Source of the DNA: Aliivibrio wodanis
GTDB lineage: Bacteria > Pseudomonadota > Gammaproteobacteria > Enterobacterales > Vibrionaceae
Assembly (NCBI GenBank): GCA_000953695.1
Contig: LN554846.1
Span: 1,984,001 to 2,048,000 of the forward strand
DNA length: 64,000 nucleotides
Direction of reading: 5' to 3'
Shown here: in pieces, positions 1-9,504 of the stretch
Numbering within the stretch: the stretch's first letter is position 1
Layout: each line of letters opens with the position of its first letter
Position numbers and translations under genes: made by a program
The notes under the pieces: model-generated
The model's database searches: none
Told to the model about the DNA's origin: nothing
What the model saw: only the letters and a program-made list of their open reading frames with translations

Positions 1-700
1 TCATTTCATCTTTTTCAAAATGCACTTGAGTTATGCGTTTTTGATTGATGATGGCACCAGGACGAACCGAGGGGATCACCGCCAGTGTTATGCTGTCACC
101 GCCTCGTTGCTGTTTGGTGCCTTTTGCTTCAAATTTCAATACATTGATATTGCTTTGCTTGAGCTGATTTAGTGAATCTGTCCACTCTTCCAATTGTTGT
201 GTTCTTTTTTGCGCTAACGCTGTCAGTTTTTGTGCCGGTGTATTTTTATCTGCTGAAAGTGATTCAAGTTGTGCCAATTGTGCCCCTTGCCAACTCAATG
301 CGTTTCTTAAAGGTTGTTGGTTAATTTGAGCCGTTGGTTTAAAACGTGGCTGAACAATCGCATTGGGTTTGGTGAATTTATCTGTTTGTAAACTTTGCTC
401 TTTGCCGGTGCGTCTTGCGACCATGCCAAGCTCTGGAATGTTAACGACATCAAATAGCCCTTTAGTGGCTTGAGCAAAGTTAGCCAGTGAGTTTTCAGCA
501 ATCATCCAACCTAGAGCATAAAGCTGTCCTGTTGGCTTGTGTTTGTCATTCACATCAAGCAGTTTGGCACGCAGGGTTTCAATGGCAATATCTGGTGATA
601 AATGATGTCCAGATTCAACCTGATTACCGACTTGATATTGGTAAGGATGAACACACAACACTTGCCCCTTGCGCATCATAGCTAGGGGCTTTTTTCGCAT
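1..700 (-). CDS. Unknown protein, 3' part beyond window
   Basis: An uninterrupted reading frame of 233 codons runs from an ATG at 700 off the left edge, so its C-terminus is not seen. It begins MRKKPLAMMRKGQVLCVHPY and is hydrophilic and rich in Gln and Lys, without a signal peptide or membrane segment. I do not recognise the family. The start is uncertain: another ATG at 716 in a different frame gives MSIEDNAKKAPS and stops after about 30 codons. Losing one A from the A6 run near 692-697 would join the two frames. The gene is divergent from the UPF0319 gene, with 75 bases between the starts. A coding role is supported by the long open frame alone. Confidence 0.6.
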   Translation of the reverse strand, partial: MRKKPLAMMRKGQVLCVHPYQYQVGNQVESGHHLSPDIAIETLRAKLLDVNDKHKPTGQLYALGWMIAENSLANFAQATKGLFDVVNIPELGMVARRTGKEQSLQTDKFTKPNAIVQPRFKPTAQINQQPLRNALSWQGAQLAQLESLSADKNTPAQKLTALAQKRTQQLEEWTDSLNQLKQSNINVLKFEAKGTKQQRGGDSITLAVIPSVRPGAIINQKRITQVHFEKDEM

Positions 701-737
701 TATCTTCTATACTCATTTCCATTAGACTTATAATCTA

Positions 738-773
738 AGTACACTTAATCAAATTATCATGATTAGGTGTACT
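738..773 (+). promoter_or_regulatory. Palindrome before the UPF0319 start
   Basis: AGTACACTTAATC at 738-750 and GATTAGGTGTACT at 761-773 form 13-base inverted arms with one mismatch and a 10-base spacer. The right arm ends two bases before the ATG at 776 and contains the only weak Shine-Dalgarno-like bases (TTAGG). It could be a dimeric-repressor operator or, in RNA, a hairpin that hides the ribosome site. The regulator is not identifiable from sequence. Confidence 0.6.
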
Positions 774-775
774 AA

Positions 776-1408
776 ATGAAAATCCATTCTCTCTTTGCTG
801 CCAGCCTTTGTATTCTCTCTTCTGTCAGTGCACAAGCTGCGATTCAATTAACCGTGCCTGGTGACGTTGAGCTATTGCTGGTTGATAACCAAGAAGTTGA
901 ACTTGAAAGTTCTTTTTTCTCTACCTCATCTACGCTTGAATTAGAAAATGGCGAGCACCAAATTGCCTTCAGATATAATCCAGTATTTAAACAAGGAAAA
1001 GATAATATTATTGTATCAAGCGATATTATCATTTCTAAATTTTCAGCGTCAGATACAGAGGTTACGTTTAAATTCCCAACCTATAATTCACCAGAAAAAG
1101 CAGAAGCTTTTAATACTGATCTGAATTGGAACTTAATTGATAAAAACGAAAAAACAATCCCATTTGCTCAAGCTCAACTCATTCATCATGGTGTTCAAGT
1201 CGGTCGTAATATTCAATTTGAATTAGCACAATTTAATACCACAAGTAACCCTGCCGCTTTCAAAGAAGGCATGGTGACCGTTACTCATAAAGAGATCAAA
1301 AACGAACAAGGTGAGAATACCGCAGAGCAAATGCTGCATTATTGGTATGAAAAAGCAGATAAAGAAACTAAAGACCGTTTTACTTCATTTGTATTAGAGA
1401 ATAAATAA
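776..1408 (+). CDS. UPF0319 (DUF2057, YccT-like) secreted protein
   Basis: A 210-residue protein with a clear Sec signal peptide of about 21 residues (hydrophobic core, AQA cleavage motif before AIQLTV). The mature part is mostly beta-rich and polar and fits the DUF2057/UPF0319 family, known from E. coli YccT and Vibrio homologues. In enterics YccT has been linked to curli control; I infer only a periplasmic location here. The gene stands alone, with a palindrome directly before the start and a strong terminator directly after the stop. It is divergent from the partial gene at the left edge. Confidence 0.8.
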   Translation: MKIHSLFAASLCILSSVSAQAAIQLTVPGDVELLLVDNQEVELESSFFSTSSTLELENGEHQIAFRYNPVFKQGKDNIIVSSDIIISKFSASDTEVTFKFPTYNSPEKAEAFNTDLNWNLIDKNEKTIPFAQAQLIHHGVQVGRNIQFELAQFNTTSNPAAFKEGMVTVTHKEIKNEQGENTAEQMLHYWYEKADKETKDRFTSFVLENK

Positions 1409-1429
1409 CTCTCTACAATAAGTAAAAAA

Positions 1430-1460
1430 GCAGCCCATAACGTATTATGGGCTGCTTTAT
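1430..1460. terminator. Bidirectional terminator
   Basis: Stem GCAGCCCATAA (1430-1440), loop CGTA, TTATGGGCTGC (1445-1455). It is flanked by A5 on the left and a T-rich run on the right, so it can serve both the UPF0319 gene and the convergent chemoreceptor gene. Confidence 0.85.
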
Positions 1461-1497
1461 TTATAATCTTATCTACCAACTAAAATTAATATAAATA

Positions 1498-3138
1498 CTA
1501 AACTTTAAATTGCGAAACCAAATCATCTAATCGCTCACACTGCTCAGATAAAGCAATACAAGCGTTCTCTGAACTATTCACCATCTCCACCATTTGTGTA
1601 CTATTATCTGCAATACGTTGCACGTTAGCATTCACATCACCACTCACATGATTTTGCTCATTAGCCGCAGTTGCAATATGAGTATTCATATCGTTCATAA
1701 TAACAATAGCATTGGTGATTTGCTGCAATGACTTTGAAGCTTGATTTGCTAACCCAATCGTCTCTTCACCACTTTGAGTACTTAATTCCATTGCACTAAC
1801 GGCTTCTTTAGCGCCTGATTGCAAACGCTCAATCATTTTCTGAATTTCACCAGTACTGTCTTGAGTTTTACTTGCTAGAGCCCTCACCTCATCTGCCACA
1901 ACAGCGAAACCGCGGCCTTGTTCGCCAGCACGAGCCGCTTCAATTGCTGCATTTAATGCGAGTAAGTTTGTTTGCTCAGCAATGCCTTTAATAACATCAA
2001 GTATTGAGGCAATATTAGATACATCACTATCTAAAGTATGTATTACCGTTCCTGCTTGTGTAATTTCATCCGCTAAACTTTGAAGAGAAGTTACTGTTTG
2101 TTGTAAAATTGTCTCTGTTACTTCAGCTTCAGTGGTTGCCCCTAAACTTGCTTGGGCTGCCTCATTTGCACTTTCATTTACAGTGCTACTTGTTACTTGC
2201 ATTTCGTGCACAGCAGCGGCTACCACTTCACTTTCTTGCTGTTGATCAGTAGAGAACTCTGCAACACCTTGAGTTAATGTTTTTATATTCTCCATTTCTG
2301 CACGAACAGCATTGGAAGAAATAATTACCTCAGTAACTGTGCTATGTATTTTGGATACAAACTGATTAAATGCTTTAGCAAGCTGACCAATTTCGTCATT
2401 AGACTCAACAACTATTCTCTGCGACAAATCACCATCACCAGAAGCGACTTCTGACATCGCTTTTTCTAATGAGCGAATAGGCTTAACAATCCAATTTTTG
2501 GATAACCAAATAGCAAATAAAGCAAACAACACAGCACAAGCAGCACCGACTTCTGAAATCAGTTTTACAGAACTAATTCCCTCTTGGTTCAACGCCCTTA
2601 ATTTCACTTGCTCAGCCATGATCAAATTACTGATCGATTTTAGCTGTTTACGCATGATTTTAAATTGAGCGTCTAGCTCGCTACTATTATTTTGATAATA
2701 TTGGTCAGAATTTGCAGGATCTGAAAATAGTGGTTCGTAAAGATTAATCCACTTTTCTGTTGCGTTAATTAAAGTAGTTAATTCAGAGCGACTGCTTTTT
2801 GGTAGGATATTCTCACGATAAAGAACATCTACTTTTTTCATTCTTGGTAGGGCTTTATAAGCATTATCTTTAAATTCAAAAGTATGATGTTCAATCTCAA
2901 CTTTACTTTCAGAAAGCATTAATCCCTGTACAGCTGCGATGACTTGATATAAATCGCGGTACGCATCCTCCAAACTTTCATTGACCGGCTGCACAACCTC
3001 AACAAGTTTATAATTTATATCTTCTTGTTTATTCAATTGCATGATATTCAGAATGGAGATCACACTGAATAAAATAACCATCGCAATCATTGGTATTACT
3101 ATTTTAGAACTCACAGATAAATTTCCAACAAACTTCAT
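1498..3138 (-). CDS. Methyl-accepting chemotaxis protein
   Basis: A 546-residue transmembrane chemoreceptor. It has an N-terminal membrane helix at about 13-33, a periplasmic helical sensor region of about 160 residues, and a second membrane helix at about 195-213. A HAMP domain with the [20 protein letters not shown] stretch follows. The cytoplasmic hairpin carries the conserved tip containing [20 protein letters not shown] and [15 protein letters not shown]. These features identify an MCP that would signal to CheA/CheW at the cell pole. The ligand is unknown; the sensor resembles a four-helix-bundle type. The start has a strong Shine-Dalgarno (AGGAGAGG). It lies downstream of torS on the same strand, with 122 bases between them, so it could be partly cotranscribed with it. 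Confidence 0.93.
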   Translation of the reverse strand: MKFVGNLSVSSKIVIPMIAMVILFSVISILNIMQLNKQEDINYKLVEVVQPVNESLEDAYRDLYQVIAAVQGLMLSESKVEIEHHTFEFKDNAYKALPRMKKVDVLYRENILPKSSRSELTTLINATEKWINLYEPLFSDPANSDQYYQNNSSELDAQFKIMRKQLKSISNLIMAEQVKLRALNQEGISSVKLISEVGAACAVLFALFAIWLSKNWIVKPIRSLEKAMSEVASGDGDLSQRIVVESNDEIGQLAKAFNQFVSKIHSTVTEVIISSNAVRAEMENIKTLTQGVAEFSTDQQQESEVVAAAVHEMQVTSSTVNESANEAAQASLGATTEAEVTETILQQTVTSLQSLADEITQAGTVIHTLDSDVSNIASILDVIKGIAEQTNLLALNAAIEAARAGEQGRGFAVVADEVRALASKTQDSTGEIQKMIERLQSGAKEAVSAMELSTQSGEETIGLANQASKSLQQITNAIVIMNDMNTHIATAANEQNHVSGDVNANVQRIADNSTQMVEMVNSSENACIALSEQCERLDDLVSQFKV

Positions 3139-3260
3139 AGCCTCTCCTAGGCAAACGTTGAATCACTGCGATAAACTATATCAATGTGTTATTAAAAATT
3201 GATGATAAATATCATAAATACATGAAGCTATACGCATGAATTAACTAAATAATCATGAAG

Positions 3261-6185
3261 TTAATTTAATCTGTCAAAAAAGTGAGTCACTGCCAAAATA
3301 GAGTTACGATAAACTGCCTCTAACTCTATATTATCGCATTGAGAAATATCTCCCGTTTTTCCCATTTCTTCATAGCTATTACACAGTTTATATAACTGCA
3401 TCAATCCTAGGCTACCAGCTGAGCCTTTTAATTTATGTGCCAATTGATTAACTTGATAAGTATCTCTTTCCTCAATAGCTTTTTGTAATTGACTCAGGTT
3501 ATCTTTAGAGGATTGTCTAAATAGAGCAATAATCTTCAGCATTCTCTCGTCACCTAAAACAGCCAAATCACTCTGCAGCACTTTTTCATTCAATATCATC
3601 TCCATCTCCTCGGCACTGTTATTTTCAACAGAAAGAGTTAATTGTTCTTGAGGAACTTCTGCCCCTTTCTGTTGGTGATTATCATTTAAAAATCGGTTCA
3701 GCATCTTAATTAATTGATTTTCAACTAAAGGTTTTGCTAAAAAACCATCAAATCCCGCCGCTAAATAACTCTCTACATCTTCATCAAATACATGAGCAGA
3801 AACAGCAAGTATTGGAGTGTATTCATTGCTACCTTCTTTTTCTTGCTCAATATCTCTTAATCTTTTTTGTAATGTTACGCCATCTGTATCTGGTAAATTA
3901 ATATCAAGAAGTAACATATCAAACTGTTCTTTTTTCAATGCTTCTTCAGCAAGAAACCCTGTATCGACTGCTGTTACTTTATGGCCTAAACGTTCAAGAA
4001 AACCGACAGCTACCATTTGATTTACAGGATTATCTTCGACTAAAAGTAAATGACCTGAAGCGACTTCTGGTACCGTGCTCTCTTGATTAGAAACGGTTAT
4101 ACAGCGCCCTTCCTCTAACTCTAAAGAAAACCAAAATGTGCTACCTAACCCTTCTTTAGATTCTACCCCTATTTCACCATCCATCGCTTCAATAAGACGC
4201 TGACTGATAGCGAGTCCTAGCCCTGTACCACCATATACTTTCTGACCTTCTTCAGCTTGAGTAAAGGCTTCAAATAAACTGTCAATTTCATGCTTAGCAA
4301 TTCCAACACCAGTATCTACAACCTCAAATAACAGTGTGGTATCTAAAATAACGTGTAATTGAATAGTGACACTTCCGGTATGAGTAAACTTAACCGCATT
4401 ACCCACAAAATTATTAAGTATTTGCCTAATTCGAGTGCAATCTCCAATCCACCACGCAGGTAAGTCAGCAGGGACATCAAACGCTAAGGTAATGCCTTTT
4501 TGTTGCGCTCTTGAGCTAAATAGATGCTGAACGTCAGTGATCATTGAATGGACATTAAAGTTGACTGCTCGAATAGATAAATGACCCGCTTCTATTTTTG
4601 AGTAGTCCAAAATATCATTAAGCAAATCAAGAAGGTTTTCACCACTGCGGTTAATAATATCAACATATTGCTTCTGCTGTGCAGTTAAACCACTACCACG
4701 GAGTAACTCCCCTGTACCAAGTACACCATTAAGAGGCGTTCGTATTTCATGGCTCATAGTAGCTAAAAATGCTGATTTAGCTCGATTTGCTTGTTCTGCT
4801 AAATCACGAGCTTTGTCGTGATTAATAATTTCTACATTTAACAGTTCATTACTCGATTTAAGCTCTTGGGTTCTTTGTGCTATCTGTAACTCAAGACTAT
4901 CTTTATACTCCTTAAGCTCTTGCGCTGTGTCTCTAGCAATCAGTATTGAACGTCCCATTCGAGCAAGCTCGTCATCACCTGACGTATCAAGTTCTATATT
5001 GAGCTGTCCATTGGCGACATCCGTAATCGCTTGCTCATATTGATTTAAACGCATAATTACACGAGCATAGACATAGCGCCACATAATATAAATAACAAGA
5101 CACAAGCCTAATAAGGTAATGGAGATAAGAAGCTGTTGTACCAATTTCAACACAAAATTCACATCAGCAACCGCTTGCTGAGTAACATCATTGGCCTGTT
5201 CTAATAATTGAGAAATTATCAAATTTAACTCTTGAAATTGATGGATATTTTCATCACTAAGAGATTTTAACTTCTGGTTAATATTAACCAATTGAATTAA
5301 CTCGCTAAAAAGCCGTTCACTTTTCGTAAGCCTATTCGCTAACATTAGCATTTGCCGAGTTCTACTCGGATCTTCAACCGCTTGAACTCGACGCGTTATA
5401 ATCGTCATATCACGAGTGAAATCTTGGCGAAGTTTCTCAACTTTAGAAATATCATTACTATTTCTAGCATCATCAATCGTATTAACCACTTTAAAAGTAA
5501 GTAAACGTAATTCATGCAAACGTTCCGCTAAATCAAGATCTATCTCAACTAAGGTATCTAATGCTTTATAGATCGCATCTTTATTTTCGTTTTCAACTAA
5601 ATCATATATTTTTACTACGTTCGCGATAGTAATAGTATTTGAATTAAGCACTTGGGAACGTGCTAACTCTTCCAGTTGAAGTGCTGTTTGGGTTAACTCT
5701 TTACTTTTATCTTGGATTTTTTTATGTAAAACAACTTTTTCGCCGACGTTGTTGCCCATTGTTGCCAAGTTATCGACAATATCTTGAACTTGTCGATCTA
5801 ATCGAGTCAATAGCGCTTTATCAAAAGGATAAACCCCTAATCCTTTTAACCTCACGTATAAACTTTCAATTGAGCTAAAAAGTTCTTTGCCATATTTTTT
5901 TCTTTCCGCTTCTGAATCAACTTGAGATAGCAATTGAGAAGTAGAGATAATTTTAGTACTCAAATCTGAGATATAACGCGCTTCAATTACCGCAGGAATT
6001 GCCGAATCAATCACAGTTCTTTCTGTTTTTTCAACATAAGAAAAACCTAAGACGCCAACAACAGAGCCAAATGCCATAAGGGCAATCATCACCATAAAAG
6101 TAAGAAAAAGTTTGCGGCCTATCCCTGTAGAAGCAAATAACATAATCTGAATACGCTTTAGAAAAAGAAGTAATGCGAGTATCAT
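3261..6185 (-). CDS. torS: TorS-like hybrid sensor histidine kinase
   Basis: A 974-residue membrane-bound hybrid kinase. It shows a first membrane helix at about 25-50, a long helical periplasmic sensor, a second membrane helix near 350-368, and a HAMP segment. A HisKA domain follows with the phospho-accepting His in FLATMSHEIRTPLNG, then HATPase motifs (GNAVKFTHTG, DTGVGI, GGTGLGLAI). A receiver domain (LLLVEDNPVNQ, LLLDINLPDTDG) and a C-terminal HPt domain (LAHKLKGSAGSLGL) end the protein. This order and the neighbouring torT identify TorS, which senses trimethylamine N-oxide with TorT and phosphorylates TorR. No torR or torCA is visible in the window. An ATG at 6143 is an alternative start, but the one at 6185 has the better AGGTTGG ribosome site. 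Confidence 0.85.
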   Translation of the reverse strand: MILALLLFLKRIQIMLFASTGIGRKLFLTFMVMIALMAFGSVVGVLGFSYVEKTERTVIDSAIPAVIEARYISDLSTKIISTSQLLSQVDSEAERKKYGKELFSSIESLYVRLKGLGVYPFDKALLTRLDRQVQDIVDNLATMGNNVGEKVVLHKKIQDKSKELTQTALQLEELARSQVLNSNTITIANVVKIYDLVENENKDAIYKALDTLVEIDLDLAERLHELRLLTFKVVNTIDDARNSNDISKVEKLRQDFTRDMTIITRRVQAVEDPSRTRQMLMLANRLTKSERLFSELIQLVNINQKLKSLSDENIHQFQELNLIISQLLEQANDVTQQAVADVNFVLKLVQQLLISITLLGLCLVIYIMWRYVYARVIMRLNQYEQAITDVANGQLNIELDTSGDDELARMGRSILIARDTAQELKEYKDSLELQIAQRTQELKSSNELLNVEIINHDKARDLAEQANRAKSAFLATMSHEIRTPLNGVLGTGELLRGSGLTAQQKQYVDIINRSGENLLDLLNDILDYSKIEAGHLSIRAVNFNVHSMITDVQHLFSSRAQQKGITLAFDVPADLPAWWIGDCTRIRQILNNFVGNAVKFTHTGSVTIQLHVILDTTLLFEVVDTGVGIAKHEIDSLFEAFTQAEEGQKVYGGTGLGLAISQRLIEAMDGEIGVESKEGLGSTFWFSLELEEGRCITVSNQESTVPEVASGHLLLVEDNPVNQMVAVGFLERLGHKVTAVDTGFLAEEALKKEQFDMLLLDINLPDTDGVTLQKRLRDIEQEKEGSNEYTPILAVSAHVFDEDVESYLAAGFDGFLAKPLVENQLIKMLNRFLNDNHQQKGAEVPQEQLTLSVENNSAEEMEMILNEKVLQSDLAVLGDERMLKIIALFRQSSKDNLSQLQKAIEERDTYQVNQLAHKLKGSAGSLGLMQLYKLCNSYEEMGKTGDISQCDNIELEAVYRNSILAVTHFFDRLN

Positions 6186-6216
6186 ATCACCAACCTAAAG
6201 TCAGTGCGAAGAGACC

Positions 6217-7212
6217 ATGAAACTTACTTTTCATTCCATAGCTATTCTGTTGTTTTCTATTTTATTATCACCTTTTTCTTCAGCGCAGGAAGCGTGGAAA
6301 CTGTGTGCTATTTATCCTCACTTGAAGGATTCTTACTGGCTTTCTATTAACTATGGCATGGTGGAAGAAGCAAAATTAAATCACATTGAATTAACCGTTT
6401 ATGAATCTGGTGGTTATCCAAATATAGATAGGCAAAGAGAGCAAATAAAGCAATGTGTCGCTATTGGATCTGATGCCATTATTTTAGGAACGGTTGATCC
6501 AATCGCTTTTCAAAATGAATTAGAAAGCCTCACCAAGCACATCCCTATCTTTGCAACAGTCAATCAATTAACCAGTGCTCCTGAATCTAAAGCCCCACTA
6601 CACCTTGGTGAAGTCGGTGTTGATTGGTATGAAATGGGATTTAAAGCGGGTAGTTACCTTGCAAAACAGCATCCAAAAAATTCAGGAATAACCTATATTG
6701 GCTGGCTTCCTGGCCCCAAAACACGCGGTGGTACAAAGCCAGTAACAAAAGGGTTTCAAGATGCAATTAAAAACAGTGATATTGTCATTAGCGCAACCTA
6801 TTGGGGTGATAATAGTAAAGAATTACAGCGCAATTTAATTCAGGACGCTCTACAAAATGAAAAGCTAGACTATCTTGTTGGTGGTGCAGTAGCGATTGAA
6901 GTGGCGATTAGTGAATTAGCTAGCAGAAAAATGCAAAATCAAGTGGGATTAGTCTCTACTTATCTAAGTCATGCAGTATATCGCGGTTTATTACGTAAAC
7001 GTGTGTTATTTTCCCCTACCGATAAAATGGTACTGCAAGGTCGACTCAGTATTAAGCAAACAATAGGCTATTTAAACCAACAACCTTTACCTTTTAGATT
7101 GTCGCCAAATATTGAAACATTAACACCAATGCATTTACCTAAAAAAGTATTACTAGACTCTTTATCTCCAGCAGAATATCGACCAACTTTTTTCGTCGAA
7201 TCTTCTGAGTAA
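6217..7212 (+). CDS. torT: TorT-like periplasmic TMAO-binding protein
   Basis: A 331-residue protein with a Sec signal peptide (hydrophobic stretch, SSAQEA cleavage region at about residues 22-25). The remainder is a type I periplasmic-binding fold (KLCAIYPHLKDSYWLSINYG, AIILGTVDPIAF, GITYIGWLPGPKTRGG). TorT in E. coli binds TMAO and presents it to the TorS sensor. The head-to-head pairing with torS supports the same role here. Its start has a GAAGAG ribosome site. Only 31 bases separate the two start codons, so the torT promoter must overlap the torS coding region or its leader. Confidence 0.85.
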   Translation: MKLTFHSIAILLFSILLSPFSSAQEAWKLCAIYPHLKDSYWLSINYGMVEEAKLNHIELTVYESGGYPNIDRQREQIKQCVAIGSDAIILGTVDPIAFQNELESLTKHIPIFATVNQLTSAPESKAPLHLGEVGVDWYEMGFKAGSYLAKQHPKNSGITYIGWLPGPKTRGGTKPVTKGFQDAIKNSDIVISATYWGDNSKELQRNLIQDALQNEKLDYLVGGAVAIEVAISELASRKMQNQVGLVSTYLSHAVYRGLLRKRVLFSPTDKMVLQGRLSIKQTIGYLNQQPLPFRLSPNIETLTPMHLPKKVLLDSLSPAEYRPTFFVESSE

Positions 7213-7271
7213 TCATATTGTCATTTAGTTGAGATAAAAACACTCTAGCTTAAAAAAATGAAGGAATACTA

Positions 7272-7727
7272 ATGAAAAAAACAACACGGACTATCCCAGC
7301 TCATAAGAATATCGCTCTTGTTGCCCATGACCACTATAAACCTGAACTTTTACGTTGGGTGAAAGAAAATAAAGACGCTTTACAAGGGCACTTCTTATTT
7401 GGTACTGGCACTACAGGGCATTTATTAAGCAGAGAAACGGGGTTGGCGATAAAAAGTCTGTTAAGCGGCCCTATGGGTGGCGATCAGCAATTAGGAGCAT
7501 TAATCTCGGAAGGGAAAATTGATATGATGATCTTCTTTTGGGATCCACTTAATGCTGTACCACATGATCCTGACGTTAAAGCTTTACTACGCATAGCGAC
7601 TGTTTGGAACGTACCTGTTGCGATGAACCGTGCTAGTGCAAAATTAATGATCACATCACCAAATATGTCAAAAGAGTTTGATATTGAGATCCCAGATTAC
7701 GACGCCTATTTAGCTGAGCGCTTATAA
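7272..7727 (+). CDS. mgsA: Methylglyoxal synthase
   Basis: A 151-residue cytoplasmic enzyme that converts dihydroxyacetone phosphate to methylglyoxal and phosphate, a bypass of lower glycolysis under phosphate or sugar-phosphate stress. The length matches the family (about 152). Conserved active-site residues fall at the expected places: His19, Asp71 in GGDQQ, Asp91, His98 and Asp101 in PHDPD. AAGGAA upstream of the ATG is a good ribosome site. It follows torT by 59 bases on the same strand, but a functional link is not implied. A terminator hairpin follows about 50 bases after the stop. Confidence 0.97.
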   Translation: MKKTTRTIPAHKNIALVAHDHYKPELLRWVKENKDALQGHFLFGTGTTGHLLSRETGLAIKSLLSGPMGGDQQLGALISEGKIDMMIFFWDPLNAVPHDPDVKALLRIATVWNVPVAMNRASAKLMITSPNMSKEFDIEIPDYDAYLAERL

Positions 7728-7777
7728 CTCCTTATAAATATTTATTTAATGGCTCTCTTTGCCGTAATTTAAAAAAA

Positions 7778-7800
7778 AGCCAGCTTATTTAAAGCTGGCT
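7778..7800. terminator. Terminator between mgsA and alaE
   Basis: AGCCAGCTT (7778-7786), 5-base loop, AAGCTGGCT (7792-7800). It is preceded by A8, which becomes U8 for the minus-strand alaE transcript, and it is followed by a short T/C run for mgsA. Confidence 0.8.
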
Positions 7801-7821
7801 TCTCATTAGAAATATTCTGAA

Positions 7822-8271
7822 TTAAGCTTGTTGAGTGTAACCAGGCACTTTAAATGCTTTACGGCATGCATCAAGGAAGTAACCATAAAATACCCCCATA
7901 ACGCATGAAATAGCCGCATTACTTGATACTGCTGTAATTATTTGATCAGTACTCGCCCCAACTGTAAATAAAATCGCTGCATAAACTGGCGATTGGAACA
8001 GTACATAAGCAAGTAAGTCTGCAATATTTTTCATGAATGGTGCCGATGACAAGCGTGAGCCCTGACGCAGCATAAAGTCGCGAAACACCCCATAAGGCCA
8101 CGCTATTGCTATATTAACCGGAATAGAAAGAGTACGAGAAGCCAATGACTGCTCAAATGTCATCCCTGAAATAAAAATTTCAATAAACATGCCTGTAATA
8201 AAACAAAAAATCACCATCGCGAATGTATCAGCCGCTGCATTACGAATACAAAGTGGTCCTTTTCTAGACAT
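7822..8271 (-). CDS. alaE: L-alanine exporter AlaE
   Basis: A 149-residue inner-membrane protein, the exact usual length of AlaE (E. coli YgaW). Four hydrophobic segments lie at about 15-37, 45-62, 83-105 and 113-133. Recognisable family motifs are [18 protein letters not shown] near the N-terminus and [11 protein letters not shown] in the middle. AlaE exports L-alanine to prevent toxic accumulation. GGAGAG lies about 15 bases before the ATG. It is convergent with mgsA across a shared terminator and seems to be monocistronic. Confidence 0.9.
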   Translation of the reverse strand: MSRKGPLCIRNAAADTFAMVIFCFITGMFIEIFISGMTFEQSLASRTLSIPVNIAIAWPYGVFRDFMLRQGSRLSSAPFMKNIADLLAYVLFQSPVYAAILFTVGASTDQIITAVSSNAAISCVMGVFYGYFLDACRKAFKVPGYTQQA

Positions 8272-8582
8272 TTACTTTCTCTCTCCAATTACAATTTATT
8301 AGGTTAATAAACTGCCTTTTAATCTATTAGGCAGTTAAAGAAACTGGAAGCGTCCAATGCACCAGTAATTATCGCTATTAAATCACACTATTATTAGAAT
8401 TAGATCTCGAAGTTGAAACAATGTGGTAAATTTACAACTACTTTCGCATTTAAATTCAGATTATTCCGCTACTCCTTTCAATTTAGTAATAAAATTACCA
8501 AAAAATAGAAGCCTATTTCATTTCAGACAAGGTGAAGTCTTCTTGGTACAATAAGAAAAAATTGAATGGAAATAAGAACATC
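8272..8582. other. Intergenic region, alaE / UPF0149
   Basis: No gene is visible. It holds the divergent 5' regions of both neighbours and a hairpin AACTGCCT (8310-8317) / AGGCAGTT (8329-8336). Around 8362-8398, CCAGTAATTATC followed by TTAAATCACA resembles one end of the dispersed ATACCA repeat family, as a possible decayed remnant. Confidence 0.35.
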
Positions 8583-9173
8583 ATGTCTTTATCACTTACG
8601 GCAATTCTTTCAAACCCTGAATTAGAAAATAAACTACTAACAGAGGCTCAAACACAAGGTTTTGTCGCTTCTATGGCCGCAGCTCCTAACCTAATTAGTC
8701 CAAATGAATGGTTGGCCTTCTTATGGGGCGGTGAGGATACTTCACCGTTTACTAGTGCGGAAGATCTTGAAACGTATGCAAATGCGATAGTTAATCTTTG
8801 GAATGAATATCGTGAAGCTTTTCTTGCTGGACAATGGCAGTGGCCTGAAGCTTGCCAGCTTGATGATGAAGAGATTGTAACCACTGAAACACGCCAATTT
8901 TCTGAAGGTTTATTACAAGGTTGGCAACTAACTCGTGATGATTGGGAAACATTAATGCCAGAAGATAGTGAAAACAATGCCCTTTTAGGTGGTGTGTTAC
9001 TTTCTATCAGTATGCTGTTTGATCCAGAGACTGCTCTAAATACCTTAAAAGAACAAGGTATTGAAGGTTTAGATGAATTTGTTGAAATCTACAATGCCGT
9101 GCCAATGATGCTTTGTGGTTTAACTATGCGCGGTTATGAGCTTTCAGAAGCAGAAGCTGCTAAAGAAGAATAA
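8583..9173 (+). CDS. UPF0149 (YgfB/YecA-like) family protein
   Basis: A 196-residue acidic cytoplasmic protein of the UPF0149 family, recognised from its helical pattern and motifs such as EWLAFLWGGED, FSEGLLQGWQLTRDDWETLM and LLGGVLLSISMLFDPE. It lacks the C-terminal SEC-C metal-binding motif found in YecA and in the related gene at 43697. The frame is open from 8532, but the ATG at 8583 is preferred because it follows GGAAATAAG and begins the family-like sequence MSLSLTAILSNPELE. The function is unknown. Confidence 0.75.
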   Translation: MSLSLTAILSNPELENKLLTEAQTQGFVASMAAAPNLISPNEWLAFLWGGEDTSPFTSAEDLETYANAIVNLWNEYREAFLAGQWQWPEACQLDDEEIVTTETRQFSEGLLQGWQLTRDDWETLMPEDSENNALLGGVLLSISMLFDPETALNTLKEQGIEGLDEFVEIYNAVPMMLCGLTMRGYELSEAEAAKEE

Positions 9174-9204
9174 CGTCTTTTAGTTATGAAACACAGTGAT
9201 TAAT

Positions 9205-9460
9205 AAAGTCCCCCTAGCTAAAGCAAGGGGATTCTTGTCGTCTACGGTTTAAGCATTGCAATACTAGATTTGCTTTAGTCTTCCAAAACCTCTTACAAGT
9301 ATTTAACGTGTCGATACTTTCTACCACCACATATTTTTAAGCGACCAACAATCTCAAACTTTCAATGTGAATATTTGTGGCTGCATTTTGATCTCTATCG
9401 TCCGTAACGCCACTCTCACACAACCACGTTCATTTACTTTTTGAGTACCCTACAGAGTGC
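9205..9460 (-). mobile_element. Decayed IS200/IS605 right end with TnpB relic
   Basis: On the minus strand a broken frame reads TWLCESGVTDDRDQNAATNI (around 9375-9430), the C-terminal zinc-finger/RuvC region of TnpB with its conserved DRDxNAA signature. Stop codons lie just before it (TGA) and after it. The downstream end is the imperfect hairpin CCCCTAGCTAAAGCAAGGGG at 9211-9230, typical of the right end of IS200/IS605 elements. No TnpA and no intact TnpB are present, so the element cannot move by itself. The left end is not recognisable beyond about 9480. Confidence 0.75.
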
Positions 9461-9504
9461 AACTTCGTAAGTTAATGCATTGAAATGAGGTTAGCTCTAG
9501 GCTT

